IMG/VR virus record: IMGVR_UViG_3300013130_000001
Span: 1-38,542 of that record
DNA length: 38,542 nucleotides
Source: a virus
Strand: one strand, 5' to 3'
Shown here: positions 32,848 to 38,368 of the stretch, piece after piece
How positions within the stretch are numbered: position 1 is the first letter of the stretch
Layout of the letters: the number at the start of each line of letters is the position of its first letter
Position numbers and translations under genes: made by a program
Notes under the pieces: model-generated
Seen by the model: the letters and a program-made list of their open reading frames with translations, nothing else
Told to the model about the DNA's origin: nothing
Databases searched by the model: none

Positions 32848-33557
32848 CGCCGATACCCTCGCCGTCTCTCCGCCGACTGAGGGTCCTTCACCTTGGAGGT
32901 CACCGGCGCCTGTGCGCCTCTCCGCACCTGCTCCACCACCAGCCCCACGCCCACCTTGCCCTGCTGCGCCTCCAGCCAGCGCGCCCACGCCAGCAAGTAC
33001 TCAGGCGTCGCCCACTCCAACCCCGCCAGCTCCGATAGCACCGGCTCCAGCACACCCATCTTCCCCAGCACGTCCAGCCGCGCTGAGTCCGGTTTTCCGG
33101 ACTGCGCGTCCCCCCCCATACCCCCCCCTTGTTGTTGTTGCTTTGCTCTCATGTGAGTAACGTATCTTTTGATAGGAATCGAAATATGTTCCATCTCAGA
33201 GCTCCCAACAACAACATCAATCATGTCCACGTCAGTCCGGTTTTCCGGACTGAGTCTCGTGCCCGACTCTCCGGTCTGCTCAAAGTAGAATGTAAGTTTA
33301 CCATCGCCATCTACGTCGGTGTAACGAAGCACACCCCTATCCCGCAAATGGTCAATGTGTGCATACATCTGACTTCTACTCAGCCGGCAGAGCCTGCACA
33401 GGTCCTTAAATCCAATCGGGTCGGTCCGTCGGTAATGGTGGCGCCACCCCAAACCCCAGATCCGAATCCCGGTAAAGGCTATCGCCCTCGGCAAATCGCC
33501 ATACACTAACTCAATCGGCACACTCACGTACTCTGGAGGGAGTGCGTAGTCAATCAC
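32835..33557 (-). CDS. Replication organizer / initiator-like wHTH protein
   Basis: A 240-aa protein from GTG 33557 after GGAG. Residues 10-90 form a winged helix (PPEYVSVPIELVYGDLPRAI, FKDLCRLCRLSRSQMYAHID, GVLRYTDVDGDGKLTFYF) as in phage and plasmid replication initiator N-termini. A polar linker with QQQQGGGMGG separates it from a C-terminal helical domain (VLSELAGLEWATPEYLLAWA, RWLEAQQGKVGVGLVVEQVR). This two-domain layout is typical of lambda O/DnaD-type organizers. No helicase or polymerase is encoded, so host enzymes would be recruited. Next to ParB it forms a rep-par-like pair. Inferred function. Confidence 0.68.
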   Translation of the reverse strand: MIDYALPPEYVSVPIELVYGDLPRAIAFTGIRIWGLGWRHHYRRTDPIGFKDLCRLCRLSRSQMYAHIDHLRDRGVLRYTDVDGDGKLTFYFEQTGESGTRLSPENRTDVDMIDVVVGSSEMEHISIPIKRYVTHMRAKQQQQGGGMGGDAQSGKPDSARLDVLGKMGVLEPVLSELAGLEWATPEYLLAWARWLEAQQGKVGVGLVVEQVRRGAQAPVTSKVKDPQSAERRRGYRRWGS

Positions 33558-33963
33558 CCATGCGCTCCTTCCACTCCAGGACTTCTTCCTCCGTAAGCTG
33601 AAGCGGCAACTGCATCATCGTTGGGTGCTGCACCCGCATATCGATCAACAAGTCTACCAGCTCATAGATCAGCCGGTCCACGTGTTCGCTGTGGAACACC
33701 ACCACGAACTCCCGCCCATTCGACAGGTGACCAACCCTGCGCTCCTCCGGCTTCGCCAGCGCCAGGCCCAGCAAGCCCGCCCACCCCTTGTTCTCTAGCC
33801 AGATCTCCTGACCGCCGGGCACTGTACGCAGCCATACCTGCGCGCCCTCGATCTCCCGCAGGAACAGCAACTCGTCGCCCTGATGTGACAACGTTGTTCC
33901 TTCGTTTTTTTCGTTTGAGCCTGCTGCTGTGTCTGGCATTGCTGTTTTGTGGTCTAACCACAC
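33550..33963 (-). CDS. Hypothetical early protein upstream of the replication gene
   Basis: Up to 137 aa from GTG 33963, with an ATG at 33939. A TTG at 33891 has the best RBS (AAGGA six bases before) and would give 113 aa beginning SHQGDELLFLREIEG. The protein has alternating beta strands (AQVWLRTVPGGQEIWLENKG, NGREFVVVFHSEHVDRL) and two helices (IYELVDLLIDM, LTEEEVLEWKERMGD). No family recognised. It overlaps the replication gene start by 8 bases, so the two are coupled. Confidence 0.62.
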   Translation of the reverse strand: MWLDHKTAMPDTAAGSNEKNEGTTLSHQGDELLFLREIEGAQVWLRTVPGGQEIWLENKGWAGLLGLALAKPEERRVGHLSNGREFVVVFHSEHVDRLIYELVDLLIDMRVQHPTMMQLPLQLTEEEVLEWKERMGD

Positions 33964-33976
33964 TGACTATGCGAAC

Positions 33977-34210
33977 CTACTCGCCAACCTCGACCGTATT
34001 GTTTTCCCTTCTCTTGGCTTTCTCCGCTTCAATTTCGTCACACATCGCCATCAGATCCATCAGCGCTCCCAGGGCGCTCGTTCCAGCTCTGAAGTTGGGG
34101 CTCCCCGAGTGCGACCGACGCGGACGCACGTGCGCAAACCCTGCATGGATGTCGTTCATACGACTGAACAAACGAAGAAGATCGTTATAAAACTCTTCAT
34201 CTGTGGCCAT
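33977..34210 (-). CDS. Hypothetical small early protein
   Basis: A 77-aa protein with ATG 34210 after GAGGGGGC. Two helical segments (DEEFYNDLLRLFSRMNDIHA and GALMDLMAMCDEIEAEKAKR) are separated by a basic loop (HVRPRRSHSGSPNFRAG). No family recognised. It is the first gene after the roughly 1-kb RNA-like region. Confidence 0.62.
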   Translation of the reverse strand: MATDEEFYNDLLRLFSRMNDIHAGFAHVRPRRSHSGSPNFRAGTSALGALMDLMAMCDEIEAEKAKRRENNTVEVGE

Positions 34211-34623
34211 CGCATTGCCCCCTCTGCTTCTCCCGCCCGCAACTTCCGACTACACCTGTTATGACAATGCTCAATTCTTCTAGCGCCTGGCGCAATCCCC
34301 CCCTCCCCCGACCAGGCTGCCGGCCCACCGTATCCTCGCCATCCCCATCATTCCCCCGGTGATCCGGCCCGGCTGCTGATCAGACACCCGCCCGCATCCC
34401 CGCCACCCCTGCTCGCCCCGTCACCTTCGCCAGCCTTGCCCTCTCCCGCTGGCCTGCGCAGCCCCCTCACTCCCAGGGACACGCCCCTCGGCAGTTCCTC
34501 ACGCTGCGCGCCCTGCCCTTCCTTCGAGTTCGTCGGGAGGCCTACTCCGGGATCAGCCTCCCTTTCGACATCACCTCGCGCCACCACCAGGTGCAGCTTA
34601 TGACAGTGGCCCGGTCCTTCGAG

Positions 34624-34649
34624 GGGTAGTTCCCTGCACTCAACTACCC
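34624..34649 (-). other. 8-bp hairpin in the RNA-like region
   Basis: GGGTAGTT (34624-34631) and AACTACCC (34642-34649) with a 10-base loop. No T run on either strand, so not a terminator. Confidence 0.6.
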
Positions 34650-34780
34650 GTCACACCCTCTGGCCCCGGTGGCGCAATATGGGTATCGTTGTAAAGGCGA
34701 CGGCCGTTAAGCCTGGCCATCCCGTCCGTCGCCACCGCGTCAAGGGGCGTCCCCCTGTCTGGCAGCTCGCCTTTCGGCCT

Positions 34781-34984
34781 TCAAGTCACCGAACAGATGC
34801 GACCACCACCACCGCGCATGTGCCGGCGGGTATGCTTCCGGCCCAACCGCACACCAGCAGTACCGGCGCCAGACTCGCCACCGCCGGAGGTCAACACCAC
34901 CATCCGCCGGTGCTTCTTTACCCGTGCCCGCTCGTGTCGTCCTGGCCGTCGCGCCGAACGTCGTCTATCGCTCGGTCGTCCCAT
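34781..34984 (-). CDS. Doubtful small basic ORF inside the RNA-like region
   Basis: A 67-aa frame with GGAGG seven bases before ATG 34984. The product is extremely Arg/Gly-rich (RRRSARRPGRHERARVKKHR, then RRHMRGGGGRIC) with no periodicity or recognisable fold, and codon use is mixed. The RBS is the only positive sign. It may be an incidental frame over structured RNA. Confidence 0.22.
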   Translation of the reverse strand: MGRPSDRRRSARRPGRHERARVKKHRRMVVLTSGGGESGAGTAGVRLGRKHTRRHMRGGGGRICSVT

Positions 34985-35029
34985 GGTCGGTTCCTCCCGC
35001 GTGTACTCACGCACGCCTACTCCGCTATT

Positions 35030-35091
35030 CCCGCACGCCAGGACTCGAACCTGGCGAGGTTATCATCTCGCGCCACCCGGATCTCGTGCGG
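35030..35091 (-). ncRNA. 62-nt tRNA-like element, D-arm and variable loop missing
   Basis: Minus strand. The 5' CCGCACG (35091-35085) pairs perfectly with 3' CGTGCGG (35037-35031), a 7-bp acceptor stem. The T-arm is canonical (CCAGG, TTCGAGT, CCTGG). A hairpin CGAG ... CTCG carries the loop ATGATAAC, whose TGATAA part equals the anticodon loop of tRNA-Ile(GAT). Only 30 bases lie between acceptor and T stems against about 41 normally, with no D-stem or variable loop. CCA is not encoded. It is either a degenerate tRNA, an RNase P or tRNA-enzyme mimic, or a domain of a larger RNA. Confidence 0.6.
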
Positions 35092-35098
35092 ACGATCA

Positions 35099-35228
35099 GG
35101 CTCCGGACTTACACTACAAACCCAAACTGCCAGCTAGGTATATTCTGTTTTTGTCTTGGAAGTCTCCACTGTCACGATGCAGTCCGGAGCCCGCCGGTGC
35201 CCCCACTCTCCCGCCCGCCAAGACAAAA
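35099..35228 (-). ncRNA. Two crossing 11-bp inverted repeats (pseudoknot-like)
   Basis: GGCTCCGGACT (35099-35109) is complementary to AGTCCGGAGCC (35181-35191); TTTTGTCTTGG (35149-35159) is complementary to CCAAGACAAAA (35218-35228). The pairs interleave, so the transcript could fold as a pseudoknot or switch between two helices. It begins about 30 bases after the stop of the 38-aa membrane protein and ends 8 bases before the tRNA-like element. Confidence 0.6.
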
Positions 35229-35257
35229 GAGCAGGAATACCGGCCGGCCCCGCACCC

Positions 35258-35374
35258 TCATTGCACGTTCATCAGCGCCCCGATCAGCACGAACGCGATC
35301 AGCAACCCCACCCCCACGATCAGCAACAGAAACACCAGATTCAACACCTGCTGGCATCCACCCGGCTCATCCAT
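35258..35374 (-). CDS. 38-aa single-span membrane peptide
   Basis: ATG 35374 follows GGAGG by about 7 bases and overlaps the previous stop by 8 bases. The peptide is MDEPGGCQQV, then a membrane helix LNLVFLLLIVGVGLLIAFVL, then IGALMNVQ. Too short for family assignment. The clear RBS, coupling and uniform hydrophobic helix support a real gene. Small single-span early peptides can block superinfection or affect host membranes; no specific role is claimed. Confidence 0.72.
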   Translation of the reverse strand: MDEPGGCQQVLNLVFLLLIVGVGLLIAFVLIGALMNVQ

Positions 35375-35882
35375 GCTCTGCCTCCAACAGCGCCTTCCAC
35401 TCCCCACTCTCGTGCAGCTTCAACAAATCGTATCCGGCTTCCATTGCCCGGCAGCACAGGCATAATCCCGTCTCCCAGTCCACCGGGTTATCCGGCTCCT
35501 CCAGAAACGTGCACCTCGCGCACCGAGGTCTCCTCGGCCTGGCTGCCTTCCTCTTCTTGCCAAAGTATTTGCCCCGCTTGCCGCGCAGTTCCTCCGGCAA
35601 CACCCGGGCCGCGTACCGCGCCACGACAAACTTGCTGAGCCCCGTCTGCTGCGCGATCCAGTGGAACGATCTCCCCCTCTCACGCCATTCCACCAGCCGC
35701 TCGACCGGCAGCACCTCCTCGGGATGGTACTTCTTCCTCTGGCCCTGAAACTGCATCAGCTCTGTCGGCAGCACCTTCCGCCCGTACGTGATCGCCGCGC
35801 CGCGCTTCACCTTGTACAGCCGGTCAATCCTCGCGAACGACAGCCCCGCCTTGCGCAGCCTGATGAACTCCTCGACGCTCAG
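35367..35882 (-). CDS. Double-HTH and zinc-finger DNA-binding protein, probable CTG start
   Basis: About 171 aa if started at CTG 35882, which overlaps the upstream stop as CTGA; no ATG, GTG or TTG lies nearby in frame, and the next in-frame starts are about 150 bases upstream inside another gene. Two similar HTH units are seen: FIRLRKAGLSFARIDRLYKV with AAITYGRKVLP, and LVEWRERGRSFHWIAQQTGL with KFVVARYAARVLP. A basic linker (GKYFGKKRKAARPRRPR) is followed by a four-cysteine knuckle (CARC ... CLCC). It is a good candidate early regulator, perhaps of the late promoter, but the target is unknown. Confidence 0.7.
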   Translation of the reverse strand: MSVEEFIRLRKAGLSFARIDRLYKVKRGAAITYGRKVLPTELMQFQGQRKKYHPEEVLPVERLVEWRERGRSFHWIAQQTGLSKFVVARYAARVLPEELRGKRGKYFGKKRKAARPRRPRCARCTFLEEPDNPVDWETGLCLCCRAMEAGYDLLKLHESGEWKALLEAEHG

Positions 35883-36139
35883 TCGCCCGGCGAGCGCACG
35901 CCAACCAACACCACGTGCTCCTCCCGCACCTCCGAGTTGAGCACCACCCGCACCGGCAACTCCACCGCGCTCAGCAGCCCGACCAGCACCAGCACCGTGC
36001 GAATGTCCGGCGCCTCGATCCTTCCCACCTGGCATCCCCGTTCCTCCCCAAACCAGCGGCACTCCACCTTCAGTTCGACCCCGCAGCGTGGCCGCGTGAT
36101 CAGCTTCCGCTCTTCCCCATCACTCAGGACATCGTCCAT
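35879..36139 (-). CDS. Hypothetical early protein
   Basis: An 86-aa protein; ATG 36139 follows GGGGGTG within the upstream gene. Likely beta/alpha: KLITRPRCGVELKVECRWFG, DIRTVLVLVGLLSAVELPVR, VVLNSEVREEHVVLVGV. No family recognised. Its stop TGA overlaps the proposed CTG start of the next gene. Confidence 0.6.
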   Translation of the reverse strand: MDDVLSDGEERKLITRPRCGVELKVECRWFGEERGCQVGRIEAPDIRTVLVLVGLLSAVELPVRVVLNSEVREEHVVLVGVRSPGD

Positions 36140-36347
36140 AGCGCACCCCCTGCATCCACTTCCGCCCTGCGTTCAGCCCCAGCCACACCCGCCCCAGCGC
36201 CTCGCTCACCCGCTCCGCCTGCTCCTCGTCCAGCAGGCCCTTCTGCAGACTCAACAGCGCCAGCGCCTCCAGCACCTCCAGCGCCTCAGTCGCCAGCGCA
36301 ATCTTCGCCTGGTCCGCTTCTACGGCCGCAATCGTTGCCCGCCTCAT
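36120..36347 (-). CDS. Hypothetical helical early protein
   Basis: A 75-aa protein, nearly all helical (VEADQAKIALATEALEVLEA, LALLSLQKGLLDEEQAERVS, EALGRVWLGLNAGRKW). It overlaps the preceding membrane protein gene by 62 bases and the next gene by 20. The long overlap is unusual, but both frames look coding. No function recognised. Confidence 0.55.
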   Translation of the reverse strand: MRRATIAAVEADQAKIALATEALEVLEALALLSLQKGLLDEEQAERVSEALGRVWLGLNAGRKWMQGVRYGRCPE

Positions 36348-36699
36348 CGCTCATCCCCCCGCTCCCCACCACGCGCAGCGCCCCCGCCACGGCCGCCATC
36401 CCCGCCCTCTCCATCCGCTTGTCCTGCCGCCAGTGCAACACCTCGCTCCGGATCACCAGCGGCAGCCCGTGCATCGCCGACCACAACAGCCACAGCCCCG
36501 CCAGCGGCGCACTCACGAAGCCCATCGACACCGCCATCAGCAGGTGCCCCCCCACCACCGTCCAGTACATGCGCCGCTCGCACACCTCCAAGCCCCTCGG
36601 CGTGCTCAGCGCCAGCGCGTACAGCCCCGCCAGCACCATCCCCACCAGCCCGGCCAGCGCCAGCAGCCCCCAATGAATCTGTACCTGGATCTCGATCAT
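36286..36699 (-). CDS. Small membrane protein, two to three spans
   Basis: A 137-aa protein; ATG 36699 overlaps the previous stop as ATGA. Hydrophobic spans: LLALAGLVGMVLAGLYALAL (about 11-32) and MYWTVVGGHLLMAVSMGFVS with LAGLWLLWSAMHGLPLVI (about 43-80). The last 30 residues, overlapping the next gene, look less constrained. No family recognised. It forms a pair with the upstream two-span protein. Confidence 0.62.
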   Translation of the reverse strand: MIEIQVQIHWGLLALAGLVGMVLAGLYALALSTPRGLEVCERRMYWTVVGGHLLMAVSMGFVSAPLAGLWLLWSAMHGLPLVIRSEVLHWRQDKRMERAGMAAVAGALRVVGSGGMSDEAGNDCGRRSGPGEDCAGD

Positions 36700-37190
36700 C
36701 GCTCCCCCTGTAGCGCGGGCGTGGGACCTGGACACGCCGTCGGCACCGCAGCATCCACGGTCGCGAAGGAGGCGGGCCACACTACCCGGCACCGATAGTT
36801 CACGAAGATACCGCCGGCTTGCTCAAGGCCGGCAGCTTCCTTCCCACGCCCGCGCTGGAGCGCCTCAGCCGGTCGTCGGGAGGATGACGATAAGAGGATT
36901 GTGATTGTGGGCGGGTGGCTTCGGCGCTCCGTGCAGAGCTGGAGACGACCGGCCCGGAGGGCGGGGTTGGGGATCCGGACGGACCGCACCCCAGCCCTGC
37001 ACGCAACACCGAAACTTAGCCGTACACCCGCCGCGAACACCAACAATAGACCGAGCCAATAGAACGGCTCGCACAACTGCACCCGCAAGCCATCCAACGT
37101 CCCCGTCGCACAACTGATCAGAAACGCTGCCGCCCAGCAGCGCATCGCCCACACCAGCAACTTACCCGCTTGTTGCTCTTCCCGGCTCAT
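36696..37190 (-). CDS. Membrane protein with unusual C-terminal region
   Basis: A 164-aa protein from ATG 37190, after GGGGAG. The first 70 residues hold two membrane helices (LLVWAMRCWAAAFLISCATG and FYWLGLLLVFAAGVRL). The rest is Pro/Arg/Ser-rich with no clear fold, and strand composition flips at about 36850-36970: the plus strand becomes purine-rich, unlike neighbouring genes. The stop overlaps the next start as ATGA, which supports the frame being used. The C-terminal half may derive from inserted or inverted DNA. Function unknown. Confidence 0.55.
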   Translation of the reverse strand: MSREEQQAGKLLVWAMRCWAAAFLISCATGTLDGLRVQLCEPFYWLGLLLVFAAGVRLSFGVACRAGVRSVRIPNPALRAGRLQLCTERRSHPPTITILLSSSSRRPAEALQRGRGKEAAGLEQAGGIFVNYRCRVVWPASFATVDAAVPTACPGPTPALQGER

Positions 37191-37326
37191 CCTGCTCCCC
37201 TTGCGGCTTCGCCCACTTCTGCCGCTCCTCATCCCACCGCCAGCCCAGGCTGACCGCCAGCCAATACAACCCCGCCAACAACTGCCCTGCCCGCCCCGCC
37301 GGTGCCCGCTCCCCTTGTCCGTCCAT
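37162..37326 (-). CDS. 54-aa hypothetical early protein
   Basis: ATG 37326 lies 6 bases after the upstream stop, with GGGGGAG before it. The peptide is DGQGERAPAGRAGQLLAGLY, then WLAVSLGWRWDEERQKWAK and a polar tail: a short amphipathic helix with a Trp-rich end. It overlaps the next gene by 29 bases. No family recognised. Confidence 0.6.
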   Translation of the reverse strand: MDGQGERAPAGRAGQLLAGLYWLAVSLGWRWDEERQKWAKPQGEQDEPGRATSG

Positions 37327-37332
37327 CACTCG

Positions 37333-37473
37333 CTACTCCCCCTCGTTCCAGATCGGAACCTCGTCCCCGCTCGGCGTCTCCGCCACGTCCACTACCACCC
37401 ACCCGCCGACGTTCACGCCCAGGTCAACGTCAGTGTCCACGTCGCCGTCATCCGGTCCACCTTTCCACTCCAT
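37333..37473 (-). CDS. 46-aa acidic hypothetical early protein
   Basis: ATG 37473 is preceded by AGGAGGT with 7-base spacing. The peptide is strongly acidic (EWKGGPDDGDVDTDVDLGVN, then VGGWVVVDVAETPSGDEVP). Small acidic early phage proteins can mimic DNA or inhibit host enzymes, but nothing specific supports that here. It lies directly downstream of an ATCCGTTT repeat. Confidence 0.6.
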   Translation of the reverse strand: MEWKGGPDDGDVDTDVDLGVNVGGWVVVDVAETPSGDEVPIWNEGE

Positions 37474-37492
37474 CCGTCTCACCTCCTTTGTC

Positions 37493-37536
37493 GTCCGTTT
37501 ATCCGTTCTCTCTATCCGTTGACACCGTTGACACCC
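37493..37536. repeat. ATCCGTTT-family repeat, copy 9
   Basis: GTCCGTTTATCC, GTTCTCTC, TATCCGTTGACACC, then GTTGACACC. On the minus strand it encodes the tail VSTVSTDRENG and the stop codon of the zinc-finger protein gene. Confidence 0.85.
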
Positions 37537-37726
37537 GCTTCCCCTGCTGATTCTCCAGCATCTGTTCGAGCACTCCTTGCCTGTGAGTCTCCGCTACCAT
37601 CGCAGCCGCGTGCCTCGCACAAATGCTGTGCGACCCCGCCACCGAGCTGTACCTCACAACGGTGTGGATGCCCTCCGCCTCACACCACGGGCAGGTCACC
37701 TCATACTCGTCAGGCTCTACTCCCAT
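37499..37726 (-). CDS. Small zinc-finger-like early protein
   Basis: A 75-aa protein; ATG 37726 follows AGGGGGCAGGG. CPWCEAEG (C12, C15) and SHSICARHAAAM supply a CxxC plus H/C/H set for one zinc site, followed by a helix (AMVAETHRQGVLEQMLENQQ). The last ten residues are encoded by the ATCCGTTT repeat. It probably binds nucleic acid or protein. No family recognised. Confidence 0.65.
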   Translation of the reverse strand: MGVEPDEYEVTCPWCEAEGIHTVVRYSSVAGSHSICARHAAAMVAETHRQGVLEQMLENQQGKRVSTVSTDRENG

Positions 37727-37735
37727 CCCTGCCCC

Positions 37736-38002
37736 CTACACCGGCCGGAACAACTCCTCTGCCGGCATCCCGATGGCCGCCGCCGCCCGCGCCTGGCGCG
37801 CCGGCGTCCACACCAGACCCCCACGCATCAGCCCGTTCACCAGTGAGTGTGTGCATCCCATCTTCCTGGCCAGCTTCGACTGCGCCCCCCACCCCCACTG
37901 CTCCAGCACCTCCTCGATGCGCAGCTTGTCCTCGACCTCTTCGACCACCTCGTCCACGATCACCACCTGCCGTGGGATCTGCCTGGTCACCAACAACCTC
38001 AT
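37736..38002 (-). CDS. Cro-like HTH protein
   Basis: An 88-aa protein; ATG 38002 overlaps the upstream stop as ATGA. After a short beta start (LLVTRQIPRQVVIVDEVVEE) comes an HTH: RIEEVLEQWGWGAQSKLARK, MGCTHSLVNGLMRGG, then TPARQARAAAAIGMPAEELF. This matches a compact XRE/Cro fold ending in the usual A-IG-P--ELF helix. As second gene of the leftward operon, opposite a CI-like repressor, it is the natural Cro candidate that would act on the 38286-38361 switch region. Confidence 0.75.
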   Translation of the reverse strand: MRLLVTRQIPRQVVIVDEVVEEVEDKLRIEEVLEQWGWGAQSKLARKMGCTHSLVNGLMRGGLVWTPARQARAAAAIGMPAEELFRPV

Positions 38003-38250
38003 AGCCCCTCCCGCTTCCTGCCGATCTGCGCCATCGCCCGCCCCACGTCCGCGCTGCGCACCTCCGGCTGTGGACCCCGGGCCAGCATCTCGTCGATCCA
38101 CTCCACCACGTCCCGGTAATTCTCCGACGCCGTGAACGTCTCCAGCGTCGTCAACAGCTTCGCCGCCGTCACGCTCGTCTGCGCGCTGGCCGCCGAGCGC
38201 CGCTCGGCGGCGCACTCCTCACACCTCTGCCACGGCAAACACTCGCACAT
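37999..38250 (-). CDS. First gene of the lytic operon, Cys-rich N-terminus
   Basis: An 83-aa protein; ATG 38250 follows GGGAGGA and lies about 40 bases downstream of the predicted start from the 38297-38325 promoter. Residues 1-15 hold C2, C4, C10 and C13, a possible zinc knuckle. The rest is helical (AAKLLTTLETFTASENYRDV, VEWIDEMLARG). No family recognised. Its leading place in the early operon suggests an immediate-early host-takeover or regulatory role, which is inference. Confidence 0.68.
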   Translation of the reverse strand: MCECLPWQRCEECAAERRSAASAQTSVTAAKLLTTLETFTASENYRDVVEWIDEMLARGPQPEVRSADVGRAMAQIGRKREGL

Positions 38251-38285
38251 CTCGGTCCTCCCTTGCTACCCCGCCCCATCATCAC

Positions 38286-38328
38286 CACTTGATGGTATTA
38301 TAGCACAAATGAAAATCCCTGTCAAGTG
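38286..38328. promoter_or_regulatory. Inverted repeat bracketing the lytic promoter, operator candidate
   Basis: CACTTGA (38286-38292) and TCAAGTG (38322-38328) are a 7-bp inverted pair, one overlapping the start-site side and the other the -35 of the leftward promoter. Binding by the repressor or Cro-like protein here would block the lytic operon. Confidence 0.55.
38297..38325 (-). promoter_or_regulatory. Consensus promoter of the leftward lytic operon (PL-like)
   Basis: Minus strand TTGACA (38325-38320), 17-bp spacer, TATAAT (38302-38297): a perfect sigma70-type consensus. Predicted start about 38290, 40 bases before ATG 38250. Confidence 0.9.
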
Positions 38329-38350
38329 TTTCGTCCCCCCAAATTCAACC

Positions 38351-38361
38351 TGTGGTATAAT
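38351..38361 (+). promoter_or_regulatory. Extended -10 promoter of the repressor (PRM-like)
   Basis: TGTGGTATAAT with perfect TATAAT (38356-38361), a TGn extension and no clear -35. The predicted start (38367-38369) coincides with ATG 38369, so the mRNA would be leaderless or nearly so. Confidence 0.75.
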
Positions 38362-38368
38362 TTACGGA

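Larger units (their letters stand above)
34211..35257 (-). other. About 1-kb structure-rich region with little coding signal
   Basis: In a genome where genes otherwise abut or overlap, this 1,047-bp stretch of the early operon has no convincing gene. Reading with the operon it holds, in order: two crossing 11-bp inverted repeats (35099-35228), a tRNA-like element (35030-35091), an ACCGGCG/CGCCGGT pair (34862-34868 with 34905-34911), GGCGACGG/CCGTCGCC (34696-34703 with 34726-34733) and an 8-bp hairpin (34624-34631 with 34642-34649). A large ornate RNA, such as GOLLD or ROOL-type RNAs of phages, or a replication origin, would look like this. No match to a specific class can be claimed. Confidence 0.5.

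Noticed and set aside
34348-34587. 79-codon GTG frame in the RNA-like region
   Set aside because: Gly/Arg/Glu-rich with no RBS or fold pattern; more likely incidental.
35030-35091. Ordinary tRNA-Ile gene
   Set aside because: About 11 bases too short, no D-stem or variable loop, and the anticodon loop has eight bases; described as tRNA-like only.
5635-37536. CRISPR array made of the ATCCGTTT repeats
   Set aside because: Copies are scattered singly at gene borders kilobases apart, with no regular spacers and no Cas genes.
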